Source: CAVQGZ01 sp963714455 (GTDB taxonomy: Bacteria > Actinomycetota > Actinomycetes > Jiangellales > Jiangellaceae). From it: DNA of 64,000 bases. The translations under genes and the position numbers were made by a program. The stretch covers positions 1 through 64,000 of the forward strand of contig CAVQON010000006.1 of assembly GCA_963714455.1 (NCBI GenBank). The letters run 5' to 3'. Below are positions 16,716-25,222 of the stretch, piece after piece. Under the pieces are notes generated by a model that made no database searches, was not told where the DNA came from, and saw only the letters and a program-made list of their open reading frames with translations. Within the stretch, counting starts at the first letter, position 1. Every line of letters starts with the position of its first letter.

Positions 16716-18575
16716 ATGGGGCACTACATGTCCAACCTGCGCGACCTCGAGTTCAACCTCTTCGAGGTGCTGAACCGCCAAGACGTGCTTGGCCACGGTC
16801 CGTTCGAAGACACCGACGTCGAGATGGCGCGCGACGTGCTGGCCCAGGTCGACCGGCTGGCCCGCGAAGAGCTGGCGGCGTCGTTCGAGTCCGACGACCG
16901 CAACACCACCGTCTACGACCCCGAGGCGCGCACCGTCACGGTGCCCGAGGGCATGAAGAAGTCTTACCGCGCCTGGATGGACGCCGGGTTCTGGAGCCTG
17001 GGGCTGCCTGAAGAGATCGGCGGCCAGCCCGCGCCGTCCACGCTGGTATGGGCGATGAGCGAGCTCGTGCTCGGCGCCAACCCCGCCGTCTACATGTTCA
17101 ACATGGGCACGGCGTTCGCCGCGATCGTCGACCGCCTCGCCACCGAGGAGCAGAAGAAGGTGGCCAAGCTCATGGTCGAGCGGGAGTGGAACGCCACCAT
17201 GGTGCTCACCGAGCCCGACGCCGGCTCGGACGTGGGCGCGGGCAAGACCAAGGCGTTCCCGCAGGCCGACGGCACCTACCACCTGCAGGGCGTCAAGCGC
17301 TTCATCACGTCCGGCGAGCACGACCTGTCCGAGAACATCATCCACCTCGTGCTTGCCCGGCCCGTCGGCGTCGAGGGCGCCGGCGGCCCGGGCACCAAGG
17401 GCCTGTCGCTGTTCATCGTCCCCAAGTACCTGTTCGACTGGGACACCGGCGAGCTCGGCGAGCGCAACGGCGTCTACGCCACCAACGTCGAGCGCAAGAT
17501 GGGCATCAAGGTCTCCTCGACCTGCGAGATGACCTTCGGCGACGGCGAGCCCGCAGTCGGCTACCTGGTCGGCGAGGTGCACGAGGGCATCGCGCAGATG
17601 TTCCAGGTGATCGAGCAGGCTCGCATGATGGTCGGCACCAAGGCCATCTCGACCCTGTCGACCGGCTACCTCAACGCGCTCGCCTACGCCAAGGACCGCG
17701 TGCAGGGCGCCGACCTCACCGAGGCCTCCGACAAGGCTGCCCCGCGCGTCACGATCACGCACCACCCCGACGTGCGCCGCTCGCTGATGACGCAGAAGGC
17801 CTACGCCGAGGGCATGCGCGCGCTCGTCCTCTACACCGCCTCGATGCAGGACGCCGTGCTGGTCGCCGCAGCGAAGGATGAGCACGACGAGATGGCCGAG
17901 CGGGTCAACGACCTGCTGCTGCCGATCGTCAAGGGCTACGGCTCCGAGCGGGCCTGGACCCTGCTGGGCACCGAGAGCCTGCAGACCTTCGGTGGCTCAG
18001 GCTTCTTGCAGGACTACCCGATCGAGCAGTACGTGCGTGACGCCAAGATCGACACGCTCTACGAAGGCACGACGGCGATCCAGGGCCAGGACTTCTTCTT
18101 CCGCAAGATCGTGAAGGACCAGGCCAAGGCCCTGACGTGGGTCGCCGGGCAGATCAGCGAGTTCGCCGCCAGCGAGGCCGGCAACGGCCGTCTCAAAGAA
18201 GAGCGCGAGATGCTCGCCAAGGGCCTGGAGGACACCCAGGGCATGCTCGGCGCGGTGTTCGGCTTCTTGATGAGCGCCAACCCGCAGGCCGAGGGCACCG
18301 ACGTGCGCAACGTCTACAAGGTCGGGCTCAACACGACCCGCCTGCTGATGTCGGTCGGCGACGTCGTCGTGGCGTGGCTGCTGCTGCGTCAGGCCGAGGT
18401 GGCGCTCAACGCGCTGTCCGGCGAGGTGTCCGACGCCGACAAGGCCTTCTACGAGGGCAAGGTCGTCACGGCCCAGTTCTTCGTCCGCCAGGTGCTGCCG
18501 AAGCTGGCAGCCGAGCGCGCGATCGCCGAGGCCACCGACAACTCGATCATGGACCTGCCGATCGAGTCGTTCTGA
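16716..18575 (+). CDS. Acyl-CoA dehydrogenase, large DmdC/FadE-like
   Basis: 619 residues, the long form with a C-terminal extension seen in 3-methylmercaptopropionyl-CoA dehydrogenase (DmdC)-like and FadE5-like enzymes. It oxidises acyl-CoA to 2-enoyl-CoA with FAD. Visible: MVLTEPDAGSDVGAGKTKAF (FAD/acyl-binding), FITSGEHDL, and LYEGTTAIQGQDFFFRKI with the catalytic base E450. GGAGGAG precedes the ATG. The exact acyl chain is unknown; DMSP chemistry is not supported by the neighbours. Confidence 0.9.
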   Translation: MGHYMSNLRDLEFNLFEVLNRQDVLGHGPFEDTDVEMARDVLAQVDRLAREELAASFESDDRNTTVYDPEARTVTVPEGMKKSYRAWMDAGFWSLGLPEEIGGQPAPSTLVWAMSELVLGANPAVYMFNMGTAFAAIVDRLATEEQKKVAKLMVEREWNATMVLTEPDAGSDVGAGKTKAFPQADGTYHLQGVKRFITSGEHDLSENIIHLVLARPVGVEGAGGPGTKGLSLFIVPKYLFDWDTGELGERNGVYATNVERKMGIKVSSTCEMTFGDGEPAVGYLVGEVHEGIAQMFQVIEQARMMVGTKAISTLSTGYLNALAYAKDRVQGADLTEASDKAAPRVTITHHPDVRRSLMTQKAYAEGMRALVLYTASMQDAVLVAAAKDEHDEMAERVNDLLLPIVKGYGSERAWTLLGTESLQTFGGSGFLQDYPIEQYVRDAKIDTLYEGTTAIQGQDFFFRKIVKDQAKALTWVAGQISEFAASEAGNGRLKEEREMLAKGLEDTQGMLGAVFGFLMSANPQAEGTDVRNVYKVGLNTTRLLMSVGDVVVAWLLLRQAEVALNALSGEVSDADKAFYEGKVVTAQFFVRQVLPKLAAERAIAEATDNSIMDLPIESF

Positions 18576-18673
18576 CGCTGACGCCAGACTCCTGCTCCGG
18601 GTGTGCCCCACGCCGGGTGCGCGACGCGGTGCCCCAAGTCGCGCCGGGGGCTCACCCGGAGTAGGAAGACGTC

Positions 18674-18859
18674 ATGAGAGGGCTTCACGTGCCGTCGTGG
18701 GTCGGCGTCGTGCTGCTTGGTGCCGGGCTGTTCACGGCCTTCGTGCTGGGTGACTTCATTCCCGGCATGGTTCTCGCCGGCTTCATCATGGCCTTCACCG
18801 GCATGATGGCCATCTCGCGCGGGGACGCCCCGCCGAGCCAGGACAAGTCCAGCGGCTGA
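18674..18859 (+). CDS. Small two-helix membrane protein
   Basis: 61 residues, MRGLHVPSWVGVVLLGAGLF through a second hydrophobic stretch (PGMVLAGFIMAFTGMMAIS) and a short polar tail. AGGA lies about 8 bases before the ATG. Two closely spaced transmembrane helices; no recognised family. Its stop codon lies against the 3' end of the convergent thioredoxin/NHL gene. Confidence 0.6.
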   Translation: MRGLHVPSWVGVVLLGAGLFTAFVLGDFIPGMVLAGFIMAFTGMMAISRGDAPPSQDKSSG

Positions 18860-19053
18860 TCAGGCGTCCAGGGCACCCAAGGCGAGGTCGAGACGGCGCT
18901 CCGCGTCAGCTCGCACGACCACCGGTATCCCCCAGTCCTGCTGGTGCAGGTGGCACGCCGCGCCTTCACCGGAGTCGACGTCGCACGAGGCGGCCGACGC
19001 CGTGACGTGCAGGACACCGTCGCCGACCGAGGGGTCGACCTCCAGACGTCGCA
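18860..19053 (-). other. Out-of-frame C-terminal tail of the thioredoxin/NHL protein
   Basis: In a shifted frame the minus strand continues V-RRLEVDPSVGDGVLHVTASA and then HLHQQDWGIPVVVRADAERR to a TGA at 18860-18862. That is the expected C-terminus of the NHL-repeat protein encoded just upstream. The main frame instead runs on with GGRPLGRRRCPARHGVGRLV, which looks like noise. Removing one C of the CC at 19054-19055 (plus strand) joins the two, giving 593 residues. Confidence 0.7.
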
Positions 19054-20642
19054 CCAAGCTCTGTCGACGTGCCCTCACCCGAGCGAAGCAGAGCGGCAGG
19101 AGTTGCCGTGACGCGCAGCCGGGTGGCTGCCCCGTAGCGCTCGTCCAGGTGCTGGCCCGGGGGCGGGACGAAGCCGACGACCAGGTCCACCGCGCCGGGG
19201 GCGACGGGCATGGGCGCGCGTTCGGTGCGCGCGGACGACTCCGGCGCCGTCGTGCGCGCGTCGAGCCCGACGGCGACGACGCGGTGTGCGCCCGACTCCA
19301 GCACCAGGGCGACGTCGTCGCGCACGACCACCTGGGCGGGCTCGGTCAGCCCGTCGGCCAGGGTGGTGAGCAGCCCGGCTGCCGGGTCGTAGCGACGCAG
19401 CGCCCCGTTGTAGGTGTCGGCGACGAGCACCGCTGCATCGGCAAGGGTGGCGACGCCGAGCGGGTGCTGAAGCCGAGCCGCGTCCGCGTCCCCGTCGGCG
19501 AACCCGAAGTCGAAGAGCCCGGTACCGACGGCGGTGTGAACCTGGCCGTCCTCGACCCAGCGCAGCGCGGACGTCTCCGCGTCGGCGAGCCACAGCCGGT
19601 TGCCGCAGGCGGCGAGCCCGGACGGCTGGGCGAACCAGGCCTCGGCGAGACGACCGTCGCGCAGCCCCTCGGTTCGGGTTCCGGCTGCGGGCTGTGCCGA
19701 GCCGTTGCTCGGGTCGAACGTCCACAGCTGGTGGATGCCGGCCATCGCGACCCACACCCGGTCGTCCCACCAGGCCACGTCCCACGGGGACGACAGCGCC
19801 GTCGGGTCGAGCGGGCTCCAGGCGCGCCCGGAGCCCGCGACCGTGCGCACGGTGAGGTCACCCAGGCGCAGGCCGCGCAGGGCGTGGTTGACCGTGTCGG
19901 CCACCACCACGTCGTAGCCGACCACGTCGGCCACCCCCGTCGGGAGCAGGCACATGCCCTGCGGCTCGTTGAAGGCCGCCGCGTCCGCGGCTCCGTCGAC
20001 GAGGCCCCGCGCCCCGGTGCCGATGCGCGCGACGACGGTCTCGGCGTCCGCGTCCAGCACGACCAGCCGGTGGTGAGCGGTGTCAGCCACGAGCAGACGT
20101 CCGTCGGGAAGCGCAAGCAGACCGGAGGGAAAGGCCAAGACGTCGGACGTGGGCGTCGGTGGCGTCGGCAGCCCGCCGTCGCGTCGCAGCGTGCCCGCCT
20201 TCTCGGCTGTCGGCACGAGGTCGGCCAGCACCGCGTCGATGGCGTGGGCGTGGCCCTCACCGGCGTAGCGGGCGACGACGAACCCTTCGGGGTCGACCAG
20301 CACCAGCGTCGGCCACGCCTTGGCGGCGTACGCCTGCCAGGTGGTCATGTCGGCGTCGTCGAGCACCGGGTGGGTGACGCCGTAGCGGGCCACCGCTGCC
20401 TCGACGGCGCCCGGCTCGGCCTCGTGCGCGAACTTGGGCGAGTGGACGCCGACGACGGTGAGCACGTCGTGCCAGCGCTGCTCCAGCGGCCGCAGCTCGT
20501 CCAGCACGTGCAGGCAGTTGACGCAGCAGAAGGTCCAGAAGTCGAGGAGCACGAAGCGCCCCCGCAGCGAGGCGAGCGTCGTGCCGTCCGGCGCGCCGAC
20601 CCAGCCGCGACCGGCGAGCTCAGGAGCACGGATGCGAGCCAT
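18966..20642 (-). CDS. Thioredoxin-like/NHL-repeat protein (NHLRC2-like), apparent frameshift near C-terminus
   Basis: From ATG 20642 the frame is open to 18966. Residues 1-165 form a thioredoxin/AhpC-like domain with FWTFCCVNCLHVLDELRPLE, a CxxC (C40-VN-C43), followed by a six-bladed NHL beta-propeller (repeated LPDGRLLVADTAHHRLVVLD-type blades). This is the architecture of NHLRC2-like proteins, whose role is unclear but linked to redox stress. The last about 30 residues of this frame are probably artefactual: the true C-terminus is found in another frame (18860-19053). The start lies 19 bases from the divergent next gene. Confidence 0.75.
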   Translation of the reverse strand: MARIRAPELAGRGWVGAPDGTTLASLRGRFVLLDFWTFCCVNCLHVLDELRPLEQRWHDVLTVVGVHSPKFAHEAEPGAVEAAVARYGVTHPVLDDADMTTWQAYAAKAWPTLVLVDPEGFVVARYAGEGHAHAIDAVLADLVPTAEKAGTLRRDGGLPTPPTPTSDVLAFPSGLLALPDGRLLVADTAHHRLVVLDADAETVVARIGTGARGLVDGAADAAAFNEPQGMCLLPTGVADVVGYDVVVADTVNHALRGLRLGDLTVRTVAGSGRAWSPLDPTALSSPWDVAWWDDRVWVAMAGIHQLWTFDPSNGSAQPAAGTRTEGLRDGRLAEAWFAQPSGLAACGNRLWLADAETSALRWVEDGQVHTAVGTGLFDFGFADGDADAARLQHPLGVATLADAAVLVADTYNGALRRYDPAAGLLTTLADGLTEPAQVVVRDDVALVLESGAHRVVAVGLDARTTAPESSARTERAPMPVAPGAVDLVVGFVPPPGQHLDERYGAATRLRVTATPAALLRSGEGTSTELGATSGGRPLGRRRCPARHGVGRLVRRRLR

Positions 20643-20661
20643 GGCGGTAGCGTGCCTGGTC

Positions 20662-21486
20662 ATGTCCACACCGAGCACCTCGGCCCTCCGTAGCCTGATC
20701 GACGCCTGGTCGGCGAGCGCGCAAGCCGTCCTCGACCTGGTCGAGACCATGGACGAGGAGAACCTCGACCAGGCCACCGACCTGCCGGGGTGGACGGTGC
20801 GCGACGTCGTCGCCCACCTGGCCCACCTGGAGCACGAGCTGGCCGGCGGTGACCGCGTGCTCGCCGACGACGACGTCATTCCGGCCGACGCGCTCGGCGA
20901 CCCCTTCCGCGCGTACACCGAGAAGGGCGTGGCAGCGCGCCGCGACCGTCCGTGGTCAGAGCTGCTCGTCGAGCTCGAAGAGGCGGTCGCGCGTCTGCGT
21001 GCGACGTTGGCGGCCGACCCGCCGCCCGACCCGCCCGCGAGCTTTCCACGACCCGGCACGAGCTGGGAGCCGCTGCTGCGCGACCGCACGTTCGACTACT
21101 GGATGCACGAGCAAGACATCCGGCGGGCCGTGGGTCGTCCGGGCGGGTGGGACTCCCCCGGTGCCGCGGTCACCGTCGGGGTGCTGCGGGCTTCGCTGCC
21201 GTTCGTGGTCGGCAAGAGGGTGCGACCGCAGGTGGGGACGACGATCGGGTGGGCCGTCACCGGCCCATCCGCCACCGACGAGATGGTGGTGCGCATGGAC
21301 GACGACGGCCGTGCCCGCCCCTGTGACGTGCTCGTGGCCGACGCCCACGCCTCCCTGTCCATGTCGCTGGAGGAGTTCGTGCTCGTCGGCGGAGGCCGGG
21401 CTACGCCGGACAGTCTCGACATCGCGGTCGGCGGCGATGTCGAGCTGGCGGGGCGCGTGCTCGACGCCATGTCGGTGACACCATGA
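20662..21486 (+). CDS. Maleylpyruvate-isomerase-family mycothiol-dependent enzyme
   Basis: 274 residues from ATG 20662. The DinB-like four-helix N-terminus is recognisable (VLDLVETMDEENLDQATDLP then GWTVRDVVAHLAHLEHELAG), with the conserved GWTVRDVVAHL of mycothiol-dependent maleylpyruvate isomerase-type proteins; a C-terminal SCP2-like region follows (GWAVTGPSATDEMVVRMDDD). These are often mycothiol S-transferases. Divergent from the thioredoxin/NHL gene and overlapping the glycosidase start by ATGA. Confidence 0.8.
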   Translation: MSTPSTSALRSLIDAWSASAQAVLDLVETMDEENLDQATDLPGWTVRDVVAHLAHLEHELAGGDRVLADDDVIPADALGDPFRAYTEKGVAARRDRPWSELLVELEEAVARLRATLAADPPPDPPASFPRPGTSWEPLLRDRTFDYWMHEQDIRRAVGRPGGWDSPGAAVTVGVLRASLPFVVGKRVRPQVGTTIGWAVTGPSATDEMVVRMDDDGRARPCDVLVADAHASLSMSLEEFVLVGGGRATPDSLDIAVGGDVELAGRVLDAMSVTP

Positions 21487-22838
21487 GCGCGCCGTTGCAG
21501 TTCGCGGCCGCCACGTCGTCCTACCAGATCGAGGGCAGCCTGGACGTCGACGGCCGCGGCCGCTCGATCTGGGACACCTTCTGCGCCGAGCCGGGCCGCA
21601 TCGTCGACGGCTCGGACGGGTCGGTGGTCTGCGACTCCTACCGGCGTTGGGACGCCGACGCCGACCTGGTGGCCGGTCTGGGCGCCGACGCGTACCGGTT
21701 CTCGATCGCGTGGCCCCGCATCCAGCCCACGGGCGCCGGCCCGGTCGAGACGCGCGGCCTCGACCACTACGAACGGGTGGTCGACGGGCTGCTGGAGCGC
21801 GGCATCGATGCCCACGTCACGCTGTACCACTGGGACCTGCCCCAGGCCCTGCAGGACGCGGGCGGGTGGCCCGCCCGTGACACCGCGCTGCGCTTCGCCG
21901 ACTACGCCGCCGTGATGGCCGAGCGGCTCGGCGACCGGGTCGCCCGCTGGGCCACGATGAACGAGCCGTGGGTCTCGGCCTTCATGGGCCACGCGGCCGG
22001 CGTGCACGCCCCCGGGCACACGGTGCCGGAGGAGGCGTTCCGCGCGGCCCACCACCTGCTGCTCGGGCACGCGCTGGGTGCGGTGGCGGTGCGGGCAGCG
22101 GTGCCGGACGCCGACGTGGGCATCGTGCTGAACCTCACCAGCGTGCTGACCGACGACGAGGACGTCATGGCGGTCGCAGAACGCATCGACGCCCAGCACA
22201 ACGGCCTGTGGCTCAGTGCCCTGCGCGACGGGCGCTACCCCGACCTGGCTGTCGAGACCGGGCCGGTGCTGGCCGACCTCGCTGTCGTCCAGCCGGGTGA
22301 CCTGGAGCTGATCGCCGGGTCGGCGGGCTGGCTTGGGGTCAACTACTACTCACCGATGCGGATCGCCGCCGGGGGCGACGGTGTGGGCGGCCCGGGCCAG
22401 GAGCCCGCGGCCTTCCCCGGCGTCGGCGCCTACGCCCCGGCGCCGCGTCCGCCGCTGACCACGATGGGCTGGGAGGTGGAGCCGTCCGGGCTGGCCGACG
22501 TGCTCGACCGGCTGCACGCCTGGAACCCCGCCATGCCCTTGCACATCACCGAGAACGGAGCGGCCTACTCCGACGACGTGCGGGCGGGGGACGGCTCGGT
22601 CGACGACCAGGATCGCATCGACTACGTGCGCCGGCACCTGGCTGTGGTTGACGCCGCCCGCGACCGCGGGGTCGACCTGCGCACGTACACGCTGTGGTCG
22701 CTGCTCGACAACTTCGAGTGGGCGCGGGGCATGACCGAGACGTTCGGCATCGTGGAGGTGGACCCGTCCACGCACGACCGGCGCCCCAAGGCGTCCTACC
22801 ACTGGCTCGCTGACGAGATCGCCCGCCGCCGCGCCTGA
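21483..22838 (+). CDS. Family 1 glycoside hydrolase (beta-glucosidase)
   Basis: 451 residues, full-length GH1. The retaining catalytic pair is present: acid/base E161 in TMNEPW and nucleophile E357 in ITENGA. SYQIEGSLDVDGRGRSIWDT and NYYSPM are further GH1 marks. No signal peptide, so it acts on imported disaccharides or oligosaccharides in the cytoplasm. Its ATG overlaps the preceding stop (ATGA). It converges on a sugar ABC importer whose 3' end lies 150 bases away, which makes cooperation plausible though the importer resembles alpha-glucoside types. Confidence 0.92.
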   Translation: MSAPLQFAAATSSYQIEGSLDVDGRGRSIWDTFCAEPGRIVDGSDGSVVCDSYRRWDADADLVAGLGADAYRFSIAWPRIQPTGAGPVETRGLDHYERVVDGLLERGIDAHVTLYHWDLPQALQDAGGWPARDTALRFADYAAVMAERLGDRVARWATMNEPWVSAFMGHAAGVHAPGHTVPEEAFRAAHHLLLGHALGAVAVRAAVPDADVGIVLNLTSVLTDDEDVMAVAERIDAQHNGLWLSALRDGRYPDLAVETGPVLADLAVVQPGDLELIAGSAGWLGVNYYSPMRIAAGGDGVGGPGQEPAAFPGVGAYAPAPRPPLTTMGWEVEPSGLADVLDRLHAWNPAMPLHITENGAAYSDDVRAGDGSVDDQDRIDYVRRHLAVVDAARDRGVDLRTYTLWSLLDNFEWARGMTETFGIVEVDPSTHDRRPKASYHWLADEIARRRA

Positions 22839-22846
22839 CCCGGCGC

Positions 22847-22884
22847 GCGTCCGCCGGCACTTCGCGAGCGTCCGCCGGCACTTC
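22847..22884. repeat. Two 21-base direct repeats
   Basis: GCGTCCGCCGGCACTTC occurs at 22847-22863 and again at 22868-22884, each followed by CGCGA/ACGCG, so the period is 21 bases. The pair lies immediately after the glycosidase stop and immediately before a large dyad. They could be parts of one intergenic repeat element. Confidence 0.7.
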
Positions 22885-22888
22885 ACGC

Positions 22889-22940
22889 GGAAGTTGGGGG
22901 GTTTCCAAGGCAGATCTGCCTCGTGAACCCCCCAACTTCC
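22889..22940. repeat. 52-base near-perfect dyad between convergent genes
   Basis: The element is exactly centred between 22914 and 22915. A 15-bp outer stem (GGAAGTTGGGGGGTT at 22889-22903 with its complement at 22926-22940) flanks a 4x4 mismatch and a perfect 14-bp palindrome AGGCAGATCTGCCT at 22908-22921. There is no T-run on either side. It could act as a bidirectional terminator for the convergent glycosidase and permease genes, or be a dispersed palindromic repeat. Confidence 0.75.
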
Positions 22941-22988
22941 GACGTCACGTGATCGTTTGGGCGTCGGGCCGGGTGTCGGCCGGGGGTG

Positions 22989-23921
22989 TCAGCCCTTGAC
23001 GCCGCCTGCGAGCAGGCCGCGCACGAAGAACCGCTGACCGAACAAGAAGATCATCAGCGGGACGAGCAACGCGACGAACGCACCGGCGGAGAGCAGGTGC
23101 CAGTCCTGCCCACGAGATCCGGAGAGCTCGGCCAGACGCACCGTCAGCGGCGCCACGTTCGGCGTGCCACCCGCGAAGGTCAGCGCCACCAGCAGGTCGT
23201 TCCAGACCCACAGGAACTGGAACACCGTGAAGGCAGCGATGGCCGGCACGAGCAGCGGCATGAGCACGGTGAAGAAGATGCGGACGTGCCCCGCCCCATC
23301 CACACGCGCCGCCTCGATCAGCGAGCGCGGGATGTCCTTCATGAAGTTGTGGAACAAGAAGATCGCCAACGGCATGGCGAACAGCGTGTGCGACAACCAC
23401 ACCGTCCAGTACGACCCCGCCAACCCGATGTCGACGTAGATCGACAGGAGCGGGATGAGGGCCACCTGCAGCGGAACGATCTGCAACGCGAACACCGCGA
23501 CGAAGAGCAGGTCACGGCCCCGGAACTCGATCCAGGCGAACCCGTACGCCGCGAGCAGCGCGATCGTGATCGGGATGATCACCGCCGGGATCGTGATGGC
23601 GATCGTGTTGATGAAGTACGTCGAGAAGCCGGTGGAGCTGCCGAACAGCACCTCGTCGTAGTTGTCGAGGGTGAACTCGGGGTTGCTGAACCACGTCCAC
23701 CACCCGCTGTTCTGGATGGACGTCTGTGGTCGGATGGACGTCACCAGAAGCCCGAAGGTGGGGACCGTCCACAGGACGGCCATGATGATGGCGATCGCGG
23801 TCGCCCACGGCGACGACAGCTTGGTCTTGGCCTCCGTTGCCCGCTTCTCGGCTCGGGTGAGCTTGCGTGGCTCCTTGCTGGCAGGAGTGGCGTCGGCAGT
23901 AGTGGGAGGTGTCGTGGTCAT
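22989..23921 (-). CDS. Sugar ABC transporter permease (AglG/MalG type)
   Basis: 310 residues with an N-terminal cytoplasmic extension and six membrane segments. The permease EAA loop is EAARVDGAGHVRIFFTVLMP. Carbohydrate uptake (CUT1) inner-membrane subunit, paired with the next gene. Its ATG overlaps the upstream permease stop (ATGA, 23918-23921). No ATP-binding subunit is encoded nearby, so a shared MsmK/MalK-like ATPase is probably used. Confidence 0.9.
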   Translation of the reverse strand: MTTTPPTTADATPASKEPRKLTRAEKRATEAKTKLSSPWATAIAIIMAVLWTVPTFGLLVTSIRPQTSIQNSGWWTWFSNPEFTLDNYDEVLFGSSTGFSTYFINTIAITIPAVIIPITIALLAAYGFAWIEFRGRDLLFVAVFALQIVPLQVALIPLLSIYVDIGLAGSYWTVWLSHTLFAMPLAIFLFHNFMKDIPRSLIEAARVDGAGHVRIFFTVLMPLLVPAIAAFTVFQFLWVWNDLLVALTFAGGTPNVAPLTVRLAELSGSRGQDWHLLSAGAFVALLVPLMIFLFGQRFFVRGLLAGGVKG

Positions 23922-25102
23922 CGGATCTCCTCCGAGAGCCGCAGTTGGCGGACCTGGTAGATGATGATCGGGATGACGAGCACGAACAGGACGACGGCCA
24001 GAGCAGCACCGAGCCCGAAGTTGAACTGTCGGAAGCTCTGCGTGTAGAACTCGTTGGCCACCACGCTCGTCGAGAAGTTGCCGCCGGTCATCGTTCTGAC
24101 GATGTCGAAGACCTTCAGAGTGGTCATGGTGATCGTCACCCAGACGACCAGCAGCGCCGGCCGGATGCTCGGGATCGTCACGTAGCGGAACATGCCGAGG
24201 CCGGTCACGCCGTCAAGCCTGGCCGCCTCGATGATGTCGTCAGGGATCGCCTTGATCGCCGCCGACAGCACCGTCATGGCGAAGCCGGTCTGGATCCAGA
24301 TCATGACGACGATCAAGAAGAACGTGTTCCACGGCGCTGTCAACAAGAACTGGTACGGATCTAACCCGAGCCACACGAGTATCTGGTTGGCCAGGCCGAT
24401 CTGGGGGCGAGCGGCGCTGCGGAACTCGTACACGAACCGCCAGATGATCGACGCGCCGACCAGCGAGATCGCCATGGGGAGGAAGATCAGACCCTTGGAC
24501 AGGGCCTCTCCTCGGGTGCGGTCGATCAGCACCGCGTAGATCAGGCCGAGTGCGACCGACACGAGCGGCACCAACGCCACCCAGAGGATCGTGTTGCGCA
24601 GCACGACCTGGAACTGCTCGGTGGTGAAGATGGTGACGTAGTTGTCGAGGCCGACGAACTCGCCGCGCTCCTGGTCGTACCAGGGTGACCCGCCGTAGAA
24701 CGACTGGATCAGGTTGCTGATCATCGGCCACACGAGCCCGAGGAGCAGCGCAGCAAGAGCAGGCCCCACGAAAGCGATGGCGACCGTCCAGTTCGGGACG
24801 CGCTTCTTGCTGTCCACCATGAACAGCACGGCGGCCATGACGGCGACGAACATGCCGATCGCCAAGAACATCAAGCCGAACTTCTGCACCGTGGTTTCGG
24901 ACGCGGTCATGAACTCCGGCCAGGTGACCGAGGGGATCGCGTCCAAGAAGCTGAGGACGATCAGAGCGACGATCCCGACGAACACCGCGATCATCACGAT
25001 GCCGACGGCAAGGGCGCCAATGCTCAGGCCGGGAGGCTTGGCCGGCGTCGGCCCGCCCTCACCGGACGTTGTTCGCGGGGTGGGTGTCTCAGTTGTCGAC
25101 AC
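23918..25102 (-). CDS. Sugar ABC transporter permease (AglF/MalF type)
   Basis: 394 residues from GTG 25102. This start is preferred over ATG 25117 because GGAGGTGA (25115-25108) is then correctly spaced. There are eight hydrophobic segments; the first two (after residue 25 and about 80) form an N-terminal extension typical of AglF-like permeases. The EAA loop is EAARLDGVTGLGMFRYVTIP. It forms the importer channel with the following gene. Confidence 0.9.
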   Translation of the reverse strand: MSTTETPTPRTTSGEGGPTPAKPPGLSIGALAVGIVMIAVFVGIVALIVLSFLDAIPSVTWPEFMTASETTVQKFGLMFLAIGMFVAVMAAVLFMVDSKKRVPNWTVAIAFVGPALAALLLGLVWPMISNLIQSFYGGSPWYDQERGEFVGLDNYVTIFTTEQFQVVLRNTILWVALVPLVSVALGLIYAVLIDRTRGEALSKGLIFLPMAISLVGASIIWRFVYEFRSAARPQIGLANQILVWLGLDPYQFLLTAPWNTFFLIVVMIWIQTGFAMTVLSAAIKAIPDDIIEAARLDGVTGLGMFRYVTIPSIRPALLVVWVTITMTTLKVFDIVRTMTGGNFSTSVVANEFYTQSFRQFNFGLGAALAVVLFVLVIPIIIYQVRQLRLSEEIR

Positions 25103-25140
25103 CGACGTCACCTCCATGTGTGTGGGTCCGACCAAGGGAC

Positions 25141-25178
25141 GGGGCCAGGGCTTTGCGGTCTCACAAAGCCCTGGCCCC
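25141..25178. terminator. Intercistronic hairpin behind the binding-protein gene
   Basis: A perfect 15-bp stem (GGGGCCAGGGCTTTG at 25141-25155, complement at 25164-25178) encloses an 8-base loop. It sits between the binding-protein stop and the first permease start on the minus strand. No T-run follows, so partial termination or mRNA protection is more likely than a full stop; this arrangement commonly raises binding protein over permease in CUT1 operons. Confidence 0.75.
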
Positions 25179-25222
25179 GAAGTTACGCCTCTCTTGTGGT
25201 GCTATTCACCGTTCGCTGACAT

